Assembly: GCA_016699855.1 (NCBI GenBank)
Contig: CP064988.1
Span: 2,384,501 to 2,448,500, forward strand
DNA length: 64,000 bases
DNA from: Rhodospirillales bacterium
Lineage (GTDB): Bacteria; Pseudomonadota; Alphaproteobacteria; Reyranellales; Reyranellaceae
Direction: 5' to 3'
In this document: in pieces, positions 24,842 through 33,331 of the stretch
How the letters are laid out: the number at the start of each line of letters is the position of its first letter
How positions within the stretch are numbered: position 1 is the stretch's first letter
Translations under genes and position numbers: made by a program
The notes under the pieces: model-generated
The model's input: the letters and a program-made list of their open reading frames with translations, nothing else
What the model was told of the DNA's origin: nothing
Databases searched by the model: none

Positions 24842-25618
24842 TCAGCGGTCGAGCCGCGCGGCGCCGACCATCGGCCCGAAATCGGCCATCTGCACCAGCA
24901 CGGCGACGCCGGACGCCGGCAGCCGCGCCGCCGGCACCGTCCAGGCGGCGGCCTCGCCACGCCACGCCGCCAGCCGCTCGATCGAGCGCACGACGTTGTG
25001 GTTCACCAGCGTGGCGCCGCCGTTCTCGCCGCGCGCCACCTGCGTGCTGTGGCGCGCGTCGAACGTCACCAGCCACACGTCGCAGCCCTCGACCCCGGGG
25101 GTCGCGGGCAGGGACACCGCGACGCCGTCGCCCGCGCGGGCCAGCGCCGGACGCGCGCGGCGTCCGTCGCGCTCGTCGGCCGCCCGGAGCAGAAGCTCCA
25201 CCTTCGTGAGATCGCGGCCCGAATTGTGGGCCAGACCGCCGACCACCATCTCCGGCGTGTAGACGTAGCGCTGTTTGAGCGACTTGGCGTAGCCGCGCTG
25301 GCGCTCGGTGAAGGCGGCGCTGGCGAACGGATCCTTCCAGCCTATGTAGTCCCAGTAGTCGACGTGGAAGGACAGCGCCAGCACGCCCTGCCGCCGCGCC
25401 AGCTCGCCGAGATTGCGGTCGGCCGGCGGGCAGGAGGAGCAGCCCTGCGAGGTGAACAATTCGACCACCAACGGACCGTGCTCCGAAGCGGCCGTCGGTC
25501 CGCCGGCGAGGGCGGCTCCGGCCGCCGCGCCGAGGAGGACGCGACGGCGCCCAAGCGCGCCGGCCCCCGCGAGGGGTCCGCGAGCGGCACGAAAGCCACG
25601 CCACGACGAGGAAACCAT
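24842..25618 (-). CDS. DUF1223 family secreted protein
   Basis: A 258-residue protein with an arginine-rich N-terminus and an Ala/Gly-rich signal segment (RRRVLLGAAAGAALAGG), probably exported. The DUF1223 signature LFTSQGCSSCPPAD follows. Its CxxC-like thiols recall thioredoxin-fold proteins, and FHVDYWDYIGWKDPF is also diagnostic. The start at 25618 is chosen because it places the signal at the N-terminus. The function of the family is not known. It diverges from the zinc transporter operon. Confidence 0.85.
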   Translation of the reverse strand: MVSSSWRGFRAARGPLAGAGALGRRRVLLGAAAGAALAGGPTAASEHGPLVVELFTSQGCSSCPPADRNLGELARRQGVLALSFHVDYWDYIGWKDPFASAAFTERQRGYAKSLKQRYVYTPEMVVGGLAHNSGRDLTKVELLLRAADERDGRRARPALARAGDGVAVSLPATPGVEGCDVWLVTFDARHSTQVARGENGGATLVNHNVVRSIERLAAWRGEAAAWTVPAARLPASGVAVLVQMADFGPMVGAARLDR

Positions 25619-25729
25619 AGGGCAAATTCTGCGCGCGCCCCGGTCCGCTTGCGAATCAATTCGCGGTGACGCCCGGCGCCGGGCGCGGCCCGGCGCCCGC
25701 TTCGGACTCGCCTTTTGCCGGCGAATCGC

Positions 25730-25748
25730 TATGTTATATTCTAACATA
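25730..25748. promoter_or_regulatory. Zur box
   Basis: TATGTTA-TATTC-TAACATA is a perfect 7-bp inverted repeat with a five-base spacer. It resembles the alphaproteobacterial Zur consensus (ATGTTATANTATAACAT). It lies 12 bases before the first gene of the zinc transport operon, so zinc repletion should repress that operon. It could also affect the divergent DUF1223 gene. Confidence 0.8.
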
Positions 25749-25759
25749 ATGGCCCGCCG

Positions 25760-25975
25760 ATGACCGACCACGATCACGCCCACCACGACCACGCGCCGCC
25801 CGCCCCGGCGGCGGCGGCCGATTTCGCCTCGGCGCTGATGTCGATGAGCGCGGCCCGCCGCATGGCGTGGGCGGCCGGCGCCGTCGCGGCGCTGTGGCTG
25901 GCGGTGTTCTGGGCGCTGTCGTTCCAGCCGGCCAAGCTGGCGGCCCTGGCCGCCCTGCCGGGAGCGGCATCGTGA
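25760..25975 (+). CDS. Small His-rich single-span membrane protein
   Basis: A 71-residue protein. The first 11 residues carry five histidines and three aspartates (TDHDHAHHDH), a likely metal-binding tail. One hydrophobic helix follows at about residues 35-55 (WAAGAVAALWLAVFWAL). It is the first gene after the Zur box and overlaps the znuC start (GTGA), so it is almost certainly part of the zinc uptake system. It might pass zinc to the transporter or sense it; neither role is established. Confidence 0.72.
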   Translation: MTDHDHAHHDHAPPAPAAAADFASALMSMSAARRMAWAAGAVAALWLAVFWALSFQPAKLAALAALPGAAS

Positions 25976-26718
25976 GCGTCGCGCTGCGCCTGCGGGACGT
26001 GACGGTCAGCTACGACCGCCACCCCGCCGTCCACCACGTCAGCGCCGACATCGCCGAGGGCGCGTTGACCGCCGTGGTCGGTCCCAACGGCGCCGGCAAG
26101 TCCACCCTGCTCAAGGCCATGGTCGGGCTGGTGCGCGGCGTCAGCGGCAAGATCGAGTTCCCCGGCCGCGACCGCTCGCGCGTCGCCTATCTGCCGCAGC
26201 AGGCCGAGATCGACCGCGCCTTCCCGATCAGCGTGTTCGACATGGTGCTGCTGGGCGCCTGGACCGGCATCGGCGGGTTCGGCGCGGCGCGGCCCGCCGA
26301 CCACGCCGGCGCGCTGCGCGCCATCGACGCGGTCGGTCTGCGCGGCTTCGAGCGGCGGCCGCTGGCGACGCTGTCGTCGGGCCAGTTCCAGCGCGCGTTG
26401 TTCGCGCGCATGCTGCTGCAGGACGCCGAGATCATCCTGCTCGACGAACCGTTCAACGCCATCGACTCGCGCACCACGGCGGATCTGCTGGCGCTGGTGC
26501 GGCGCTGGCGCGACGACAAGCGCACGGTCGTGTGCGTGCTGCACGATCTCGACCAGGTCCGCGCGCATTTCGGCGACACGCTGCTGCTGGCGCGCGAGCT
26601 GGTGGCGGCCGGTCCGACCGAGCGCACGTTGACGCCGGCCAACCTGCTGAAGGCCCGCGCCATGGCCGAATCGTGGGACGACCACGCCGAGTTCTGCGCC
26701 GCCGACCGCGCGGCGTGA
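25972..26718 (+). CDS. znuC: Zinc ABC transporter ATP-binding protein
   Basis: A 248-residue metal-type ABC ATPase with Walker A GPNGAGKST, Q-loop YLPQQAEIDRAFPISVFD (a signature of Zn/Mn/Fe transporters), signature LSSGQFQRALFARM, Walker B IILLDEPFNAID and switch H in CVLHDLDQV. A GTG start at 25972 overlaps the preceding stop. Zinc is chosen over manganese or iron because of the upstream Zur box. It is separated from its permease gene by a 120-base inverted-repeat element. Confidence 0.9.
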   Translation: MSVALRLRDVTVSYDRHPAVHHVSADIAEGALTAVVGPNGAGKSTLLKAMVGLVRGVSGKIEFPGRDRSRVAYLPQQAEIDRAFPISVFDMVLLGAWTGIGGFGAARPADHAGALRAIDAVGLRGFERRPLATLSSGQFQRALFARMLLQDAEIILLDEPFNAIDSRTTADLLALVRRWRDDKRTVVCVLHDLDQVRAHFGDTLLLARELVAAGPTERTLTPANLLKARAMAESWDDHAEFCAADRAA

Positions 26719-26779
26719 TCAAGTGACCGCCGCTTTGGACGTCATGGCGACGACGCGCACGTCGCGATCGGGCCGACGA

Positions 26780-26899
26780 GAAGCCCCTCATCCGCCCCTT
26801 CGGGCACCTTCTCCCCCGATGACGGGGGAGAAGGGGTTGTCTTTCCGTCTCCCCCTGACGAGGGGGAGAAGGTGCCCGAAGGGGCGGATGAGGGGCTTC
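26780..26899. repeat. Perfect 38-bp inverted repeat (REP-like element) inside the znu operon
   Basis: Arms at 26780-26817 and 26862-26899 are exact reverse complements. The 44-base centre repeats the GGGGGAGAAGG/CTCCCCC motif. The arms contain CATCCGCCCCTTCGGGCACC, a sequence type found as dispersed intergenic repeats in many GC-rich alphaproteobacteria. The RNA would fold into a very stable hairpin between znuC and znuB. Confidence 0.85.
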
Positions 26900-26941
26900 C
26901 CGGCCGCTCCAATCCGCGCCCTCCGCGGTTAGGCGCCGCCC

Positions 26942-27817
26942 GTGGACAACCCCTACGACCTGCTGTTCGCGCCGTTCATAGACCACGGCTTCATGCGCCG
27001 CGCGCTGGTGGCGTGCCTGGCGCTGTCGGCCGGCAGCGCCACCGTGGGCGTGTTCCTGATCCTGCGGCGCATGAGCCTGATGGGCGACGCGCTGGCGCAC
27101 GCGCTGCTGCCGGGCGCGGCGATCGGCTTCCTCGCCGGCGGCCTGTCGCTGCCGGCGATGAGCGCCGGCGGCTTCGTCGCGGGCATCGCGACCGCGCTGC
27201 TGTCCGGCATGGTGTCGCGCTACACCAACCTGCGCGAGGACGCGAGCTTCGCGGCCGCCTACCTGACGGCGCTGGCGCTGGGCGTGATGATCGTGTCGCT
27301 CAAGGGCTCGACCGTCGATCTGATGCACATACTCTTCGGCACCATCCTCGCGGTCGACGACCTGTCGCTGGTGCTCGTCGCCGGCACCGCGTCGCTCACG
27401 CTGCTGGGCATGGCCGCGATCTACCGGCCGCTGGTGGTGGAGTGCTTCAACCCCGGCTTCCTCGCCGCCGTCGGCGCGCGCGGCTCGATCTACCACTACG
27501 GCTTCCTCGGGCTGGCGGTGCTCAACATGGTGGCGGCGTTCCAGGCGCTCGGCACGCTGATGGCGCTGGGCCTGCTGCTGCTGCCGGCGGTGGCCGCCTC
27601 GTTCTGGGCCCGCGACGTCGCCTGGATGGCGCTGGTGGCGTTCCCGATGGCGGCGCTGTCGGGCGTCGCGGGGCTGCTGATCTCCTACCATTCCGGCCTG
27701 CCGTCGGGCCCGTCGATCGTGCTGGTCGCCAGCCTGTTCTACATCGCCTCGCTGCTGGTCGGCTCCAACGACAGCGTGCGGCAGAGGGCGCAGGGGCCGG
27801 CGCATCTGAGGGGGTAG
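26942..27817 (+). CDS. znuB: Zinc ABC transporter permease
   Basis: A 291-residue family-3 metal permease with about eight hydrophobic segments. The family features are MSLMGDALAHALLPGAAIGF, ILFGTIL, and the late segment ALGTLMALGLLLLPAVAASFWARD. The GTG start at 26942 gives a protein of normal length. The usual partner ZnuA is not within this window, so the system must use a binding protein encoded elsewhere or a different donor. Confidence 0.9.
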   Translation: MDNPYDLLFAPFIDHGFMRRALVACLALSAGSATVGVFLILRRMSLMGDALAHALLPGAAIGFLAGGLSLPAMSAGGFVAGIATALLSGMVSRYTNLREDASFAAAYLTALALGVMIVSLKGSTVDLMHILFGTILAVDDLSLVLVAGTASLTLLGMAAIYRPLVVECFNPGFLAAVGARGSIYHYGFLGLAVLNMVAAFQALGTLMALGLLLLPAVAASFWARDVAWMALVAFPMAALSGVAGLLISYHSGLPSGPSIVLVASLFYIASLLVGSNDSVRQRAQGPAHLRG

Positions 27818-27929
27818 CGCGCGCGGCCTTGGCGACGCCGCGACACTGGGGTCGGCGCGAACGATAGATTGACGACAACGCACGCCGGTCTACTTGGAGC
27901 AGTGGAGACTCGCAATAGTCGAGAAATTG

Positions 27930-28352
27930 CTACTCGCGTCCTGTGGGGGCAATCGCAACGGACACACCAATGTCGATTTTAAAGTCCACAGTACCCTTGT
28001 TGAGTGTGCACGTACCAGCAGAGAGGACAGGCGCTTCGACTGATGTGGAATCAGTCTGGCTCTGAACTTCCCAGTCACCATAGTAGCGCGTGTGACCGTC
28101 GCGCTCACGCATGACCAAAAGATTCCGCTCGAAACGCATCGTCAGTGCACAATCCTCGAAATGTGACCAGCCAGTCTCTCGTTGTGCGTGCGAAGCAGCG
28201 GCATCGTTGTGAAAGAAGATGTTTAGGTTGCCGTACGTCCAATGGATGGCGACGACGTTCTCAAGAGTCGGTCCATCAAAACCCCAATCCGAGAGCCGCT
28301 CCCGCGGGTAGTTGCGTCCATGCAACGTGACTAGGCGCATCGTTTGCTGCAT
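27930..28352 (-). CDS. Hypothetical protein in low-GC DNA
   Basis: A 140-residue protein of no recognised family. It is mostly short strands, with a histidine/asparagine-rich middle (IFFHNDAAASHAQRE), and lacks signal peptide or membrane segments. AGGAGGTAGAA directly before the ATG at 28352 is a near-perfect ribosome site. Base composition is clearly lower in GC than the surroundings and codon use includes rare A/T-ending codons, which suggests recent acquisition. It is transcribed alone toward znuB. Confidence 0.6.
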   Translation of the reverse strand: MQQTMRLVTLHGRNYPRERLSDWGFDGPTLENVVAIHWTYGNLNIFFHNDAAASHAQRETGWSHFEDCALTMRFERNLLVMRERDGHTRYYGDWEVQSQTDSTSVEAPVLSAGTCTLNKGTVDFKIDIGVSVAIAPTGRE

Positions 28353-28564
28353 TTCTACCTCCTAAGAGCTTCGCGAAAATTGGTCTTCAGAATTCGAACT
28401 TCGTCAGAAGCGCAGCATCGAATAGAGAGTGGCAATATATATGTCAATTAACACCAAAGATTGTGTCCCTCTCGTCGATGGGGCACCTGGCAGTTGATGA
28501 TGACGCGTCCTCCGCGTAGCCTCTGCCGTGACGGCGCAGCAATATTGGATGTCGAGCTCATGTC

Positions 28565-29482
28565 ATGACCAAGGCCGTTTTCACGGTGAAGGTCGACCCG
28601 ACCTATGACGACTTGCCAGAGCGTTGGTACCACTTCCCTCGCCCCTACCTCCGTCAGGCAGAGGCGGCCGTTGGCGATCTGATCGTCTACTACGAGCCGC
28701 GCCGCCAGGATTCTGATCCGGCCGGCCGTGCCGGCCGACAGGCGTATTTCGCAACGGCGCGCGTGGAGGGAATTCGTTCCGACCCGCGGCGCGCCGACCA
28801 TTTCTTCGCCGATATTGACCCACACAGCTACGTCGAGTTCGATCGGCCCGTACCGTTCCGCGACGGCCGGGAGTATTTCGAGCGCGGTCTGCGCAAGGTC
28901 GACGGATCGACCAATAAAGGCGCGTTCGGCCGCGCCGTGCGCAATATCGCGGCCGACGAGTACGAGGCGATCGTCTCGGCAGGATGTTCGCCGACGCTGG
29001 ACTCGCTCCGGATCGAATCAGCCGTGCAGCCGGGCCTTGCTGAGGAGCCGATGTTCTTCGAGCGACCCATCGTCGAGCGAATCCAGAACAAGCGGTTCCG
29101 CGACGCCATCTTCGCCCGGCATATCCGCGATATCTACCGCGATACCTGCGCCATGACGGGCATCCGCATTGTCAACGGCGGCAACCGCGCGGAGATGGAA
29201 GCGGCGCACATCATCCCCGTCGAGGAGAACGGCCCGGACTCGGTGCGCAACGGCCTCGCGCTCTGCCGTACCGTCCACTGGCTGTTCGACCGGGGCTTCG
29301 TGTCCGTCGCGGACGACCACTCGATCCTTCTAGCGGAGAAGCAAGTCGACGACCGGCTCGCGACGCTATTTCGGTCCGAGGGCAGAATTCTCGTGCCAGA
29401 CGATCCACGCGCGCAACCGCACCCGCAGTTTCTGCGATGGCACCGGGAGAACCGATTCAAGGGCGCCCCGCCCGCCTATTGA
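28565..29482 (+). CDS. HNH endonuclease family protein
   Basis: A 305-residue protein. The N-terminal half (1-150) is uncharacterised, with an YHFPRPYL segment and a strand-rich region GDLIVYYEPRR that resembles modified-DNA-reading folds (tentative). The C-terminal 130 residues form an HNH nuclease with CAMTG, MEAAHIIPVEENGPDSVRNG and LCRTVHWLFDRGF, matching the restriction-associated HNH_2 type. It stands alone without a methylase, so a type IV-like restriction role against modified DNA is possible. It lies in an accessory patch between znuB and hicAB. Confidence 0.8.
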   Translation: MTKAVFTVKVDPTYDDLPERWYHFPRPYLRQAEAAVGDLIVYYEPRRQDSDPAGRAGRQAYFATARVEGIRSDPRRADHFFADIDPHSYVEFDRPVPFRDGREYFERGLRKVDGSTNKGAFGRAVRNIAADEYEAIVSAGCSPTLDSLRIESAVQPGLAEEPMFFERPIVERIQNKRFRDAIFARHIRDIYRDTCAMTGIRIVNGGNRAEMEAAHIIPVEENGPDSVRNGLALCRTVHWLFDRGFVSVADDHSILLAEKQVDDRLATLFRSEGRILVPDDPRAQPHPQFLRWHRENRFKGAPPAY

Positions 29483-29522
29483 ATTCGACGTCGGGCTCGT
29501 CAGGATCTGACGTCCCTTTCAT

Positions 29523-29939
29523 TTAGCGCCCCGCCACGCGTCGCGGCCGGCGCGCCGCCGTCTGCGGCGCGCCGACGCCCTCCGCCAGCAGCGCGGTCGC
29601 GAGCTGGTTCAGGCTGACGCCCTCCGTCCGGGCGCGATCAACGAGCCGGCGGTGCAGCGACTTCGGTACACGTTGCACCCACTTGCCGCTATAGGCGACC
29701 TGCGACGCCGGCGGCGGCACGACGTCGCCGAACTCGCGCGCCGTCAGTACCCAGGACCGGATCGCGTCGCGGATCTCCGCCAGCGCCTCCTCGGCGGTCT
29801 CGCCGGTCGCCAAGCATCCCGCCAGCTCCGGCACGCGCGCGGCATAGCCGCCGCCATCCTCCACGGACAGGCGCTCCAAGGTCACGCTGTAGGCGTCGAC
29901 GGGAACGTCGTCGTCCCCCATCCGCTTACGCATCCCCAT
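29523..29939 (-). CDS. hicB: HicB-family antitoxin
   Basis: A 138-residue antitoxin. The N-terminal part is the degenerate RNase-H-like HicB fold (YAARVPELAGCLATGETAEEALAEIRDAI). The C-terminal part is a ribbon-helix-helix DNA-binding segment (PKSLHRRLVDRARTEGVSLNQLATALL). It would neutralise HicA and repress the operon. Its start overlaps the end of hicA by 14 bases, the standard arrangement. Confidence 0.9.
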   Translation of the reverse strand: MGMRKRMGDDDVPVDAYSVTLERLSVEDGGGYAARVPELAGCLATGETAEEALAEIRDAIRSWVLTAREFGDVVPPPASQVAYSGKWVQRVPKSLHRRLVDRARTEGVSLNQLATALLAEGVGAPQTAARRPRRVAGR

Positions 29940-30168
29940 CGTCGTCCTCCATCAGCGCCACGAACAGCCGGACATAGACCGGCTTGATCGGCTTGCGCGC
30001 CGGCACCGTCAGCCGCCGTCCATCGGAATGTCGGAACGTGACGTGGCTCGTTCCCGGCTGGCGGTGCGCGACGCCGGCCCGATCGGCGACCGCCTTCAAA
30101 TCCTCGATGCGCCAGTCCCCTCTGGGATTGGCGCGCATCCGCTCGAGACGCTTGTCGGCCGACACCAT
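29926..30168 (-). CDS. hicA: HicA-family mRNA interferase toxin
   Basis: An 80-residue toxin with the small double-stranded-RNA-binding-like fold of HicA. The catalytic histidine is in GTSHVTFRH, followed by the TVPARKPIKPVYVRLF segment. It cleaves mRNA when freed from HicB. The start at 30168 is preferred; an alternative start at 30198 adds ten residues. The upstream 30 bases hold CGCTAGCG (30184-30191) within a GTATC repeat, a possible HicB operator. Confidence 0.85.
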   Translation of the reverse strand: MVSADKRLERMRANPRGDWRIEDLKAVADRAGVAHRQPGTSHVTFRHSDGRRLTVPARKPIKPVYVRLFVALMEDDDGDA

Positions 30169-30309
30169 GCGGTAATATAGTATCGCTAGCGGTATCAATC
30201 AATGTCGTCGGCGCGGACCGGTGGTCCACGCGCCGCCCGGCCGATCCGCGCACAGCCGAGACGCGTCCGGGAGACTGACACCCCCTCCCCGCCGTGCTAG
30301 CGAATCGGC

Positions 30310-33300
30310 ATGGCTCCACCGTCCGCCGCCCCGACCCCGTCCGCCACCACGCCCGCCGGCGAGGACCGGCCGTTGCGCCATCTCTGGCTGGTCGACGGCT
30401 CGGGCTACATCTTCCGCGCCTTCCACGCGCTGCCGCCGATGACGCGGCCGGACGGCACCCCGATCAACGCGGTGTTCGGCTTCTGCAAGATGCTGACGCA
30501 GTTCATCGAGGACCCGGCCATCGACCACGTCGCGGTCATCCTCGACGCCGGCCGCCACACCTTCCGCAACGCGATCTACCCCGAGTACAAGGCGCACCGG
30601 CCGGAGCCGCCGGAGGAGCTGGTGCCGCAGTTCCCGCTGTTCCGCGAGGCCACCCGCGCGTTCGGGCTGCCGTGCATCGAGATGCCGGGCTACGAGGCCG
30701 ACGACCTGATCGCGACCTACGCGCGCGAGGCCGTGGCGGCCGGCGCCGACGTCACCATCGTGTCGTCCGACAAGGACCTGATGCAGCTGGTCGGCGACCG
30801 GGTGGCGCTGTTCGATCCGATCAAGATGCGCCGCATGGGCCGCGACGAGGTGGTCGAGAAGTTCGGCGTTCCGCCCGACAAGGTGGTCGACGTGCAGGCG
30901 CTGGCCGGTGATTCGACCGACAACGTGCCGGGCGTGCGCGGCATCGGCGTCAAGACGGCGGCGCAGCTCATCCTCGAGTACGGCGATCTCGACACGCTGC
31001 TGGCGCGGGCCGGCGAGATCAGGCAGCCGAAGCGGCGCGAGGCGCTGACGACCAACGCCGACATGGCGCGGATGTCGCGCGAGCTGGTGCGCCTGAAGGA
31101 CGACGTGCCGGTGGAGCGCTCCGCCGATTCGTTCGACAAGCGCGCGCCGGACCCGACGGTGCTCGTGCCGTGGCTCGAGGTCCAAGGCTTCCGTTCGCTG
31201 ACCGCCAAGTACCGTGCGATGCTGCCGGCGGGCTGGACGCCGCCGGCCGATGGCGCGGCGCTCCCCGGCGGCGCCGACGCCGGGCCGGCCCCGTCGGAGG
31301 ATCCCGCGACCGGCGCCGCGGTGCCGGAGGCGGCGGCCGCCTCGATCCAACCGCCGCCGGGCGCGCCGGACTGGCGGCTGCCGCGCACGGCGCCGTTCGG
31401 TCTGACCGACTACGAGCTGATCGACGACAGCGCGCGGCTCGACGATTTCATCGCCGCCGCGCGCGCGGCGGGCGTGGTGGCGTTCGACACCGAGACCGAC
31501 GCGCTGGACTCGCTCAACGGCAACCTGGTCGGCCTGTCGCTGGCGCTGCCGGACGGACCGATCGCCGATATCGGCGCCGGCCGCCGGCGCGCCGGCTACC
31601 TGCCGCTGGCGCACCGCGCCGCGGCCGGCGCCGCGCAGGGCGCGCTGGATCTGCTGGGCGACGGCGGCGGCGCCGCGGACGGAGAGGGCAAGGGCGCGCT
31701 ACTACCCGGCCAGATCGCGCTCGACATCGCGATCGCGCGGCTCAAACCTCTGCTGGAGGCCCCCTCGGTCCTCAAGGTCGGACAGAACGCCAAGTACGAC
31801 CGCGCCGTGATGCTGCGCTACGGGATCGACCTGTCGCCGGTCGACGACACGATGCTGCTGTCCTTCGCGCTCGACGCCGGCAGGAACGGGCACGGCATGG
31901 ACGAGCTGGCGCGGATCCACCTCGGCATCGAGACGATCAAGTTCGCCGACGTCGCCGGCAGCGGCGTGAAGCAGATCACCTTCGACCGGGTGCCGGTCGA
32001 CAAGGCGCGCGACTACGCCGCCGAGGACGCCGACGTCACGATGCAGCTCTGGCTGATCCTCAAGCCGCGCGTGCTGGCCGAGCGCATGGCCACGCTCTAC
32101 GAGGTCGAGGAGCGGGCGCTGATCCCCGTGCTGGTCGACATGGAGCGCGCCGGCGTCAAGGTCGACGCCGCCGAGCTGCGCCGGCTGAGCGCCGATTTCG
32201 AACGCCGCATGGCCGATCTCGAGATCGAGGCGCACAAGCTGGCGGGCAAGAGCTTCAACCTGAACTCGCCCAAGCAGCTCGGCGAGATCCTGTTCGACGA
32301 GCAGAAGCTGACCGGCGGCAAGCGCAACAAGAACGGCGCCTGGGGCACCGACGCCGGCGTGCTGGAGGACCTCGCGACAGCCGGTCACGCGCTGCCGAAG
32401 ACGGTGCTCGAGCACCGCTCGCTGGCCAAGCTCAAGGGCACCTACACCGACGCGCTGGTGCAGCAGATCGACCGCCGGACCGGCCGCGTGCACACGTCGT
32501 ACCACATGACCGGCGCGTCGACCGGCCGGCTCGCCTCGACCGACCCCAACCTGCAGAACATCCCCGTCCGCACCGAGGACGGCCGCAAGATCCGCAAGGC
32601 GTTCATCGCCGAGGACGGCAACGTCCTGCTGTCGGCCGACTACTCGCAGATCGAGCTGCGCCTGCTGGCGCACGTCGCCGACCTCGCCTCGCTCAAGGAG
32701 TCATTCGCGCGCGGCGAGGACATCCACGCGCGCACCGCCTCGGAGGTGTTCGGCACGCCGATCGAGGGCATGGACCCGTCGGTGCGCCGGCAGGCCAAGG
32801 CGATCAATTTCGGCATCATCTACGGCATCTCGGCGTTCGGTCTGGCCGCCCAGCTCGGCATCGGCCAGGGCGAGGCGCGCAAGTACATCGACGCCTATTT
32901 CGCGCGCTATCCCGGCATCCGCGCCTACATGGAGACCACGAAGGCGTTCTGCCGCGAGCACGGCTTCGTGGTGACGCCGTTCGGGCGGCGCATCCACCTC
33001 GCCGGCATCAACGACAAGAATCCGGCGCGGCGCGGCTTCCACGAGCGCGCCGCGATCAACGCGCCGCTGCAGGGCGGCGCCGCCGACGTCATCAAGCGCG
33101 CCATGACGCGCCTGCCGGAGAAGCTGGCCGGCGCCGGGCTGAGGACCCGCATGCTGCTGCAGGTGCACGACGAGCTGCTGTTCGAGGCGCCCGAGGACGA
33201 GGCCGACGCGGCGTCGGCGCTGATCAAGGGCGCGATGGAGACGGCCGCGACGCTGTCGGTGCCGCTGGTGGTCGAGGTCGGCCGCGGCGCGTCGTGGGCG

Positions 33301-33312
33301 CAGGCGCATTGA
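30310..33312 (+). CDS. polA: DNA polymerase I
   Basis: A 1000-residue enzyme with all three domains. The 5'-3' exonuclease covers about residues 20-290 (GSGYIFRAFHALP, YEADDLIAT, SSDKDLMQL). The 3'-5' proofreading domain covers about 370-575, with an intact DxE in VAFDTETDALD. The polymerase domain covers about 600-1000, with motif A LSADYSQIELR, motif B RRQAKAINFGIIYG and motif C LLQVHDELLFE. An Ala/Pro-rich linker near residue 320-355 makes it slightly longer than average. Used in Okazaki fragment processing and repair. Confidence 0.97.
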   Translation: MAPPSAAPTPSATTPAGEDRPLRHLWLVDGSGYIFRAFHALPPMTRPDGTPINAVFGFCKMLTQFIEDPAIDHVAVILDAGRHTFRNAIYPEYKAHRPEPPEELVPQFPLFREATRAFGLPCIEMPGYEADDLIATYAREAVAAGADVTIVSSDKDLMQLVGDRVALFDPIKMRRMGRDEVVEKFGVPPDKVVDVQALAGDSTDNVPGVRGIGVKTAAQLILEYGDLDTLLARAGEIRQPKRREALTTNADMARMSRELVRLKDDVPVERSADSFDKRAPDPTVLVPWLEVQGFRSLTAKYRAMLPAGWTPPADGAALPGGADAGPAPSEDPATGAAVPEAAAASIQPPPGAPDWRLPRTAPFGLTDYELIDDSARLDDFIAAARAAGVVAFDTETDALDSLNGNLVGLSLALPDGPIADIGAGRRRAGYLPLAHRAAAGAAQGALDLLGDGGGAADGEGKGALLPGQIALDIAIARLKPLLEAPSVLKVGQNAKYDRAVMLRYGIDLSPVDDTMLLSFALDAGRNGHGMDELARIHLGIETIKFADVAGSGVKQITFDRVPVDKARDYAAEDADVTMQLWLILKPRVLAERMATLYEVEERALIPVLVDMERAGVKVDAAELRRLSADFERRMADLEIEAHKLAGKSFNLNSPKQLGEILFDEQKLTGGKRNKNGAWGTDAGVLEDLATAGHALPKTVLEHRSLAKLKGTYTDALVQQIDRRTGRVHTSYHMTGASTGRLASTDPNLQNIPVRTEDGRKIRKAFIAEDGNVLLSADYSQIELRLLAHVADLASLKESFARGEDIHARTASEVFGTPIEGMDPSVRRQAKAINFGIIYGISAFGLAAQLGIGQGEARKYIDAYFARYPGIRAYMETTKAFCREHGFVVTPFGRRIHLAGINDKNPARRGFHERAAINAPLQGGAADVIKRAMTRLPEKLAGAGLRTRMLLQVHDELLFEAPEDEADAASALIKGAMETAATLSVPLVVEVGRGASWAQAH

Positions 33313-33331
33313 AGCCGGGGGAGCGCGCGCG

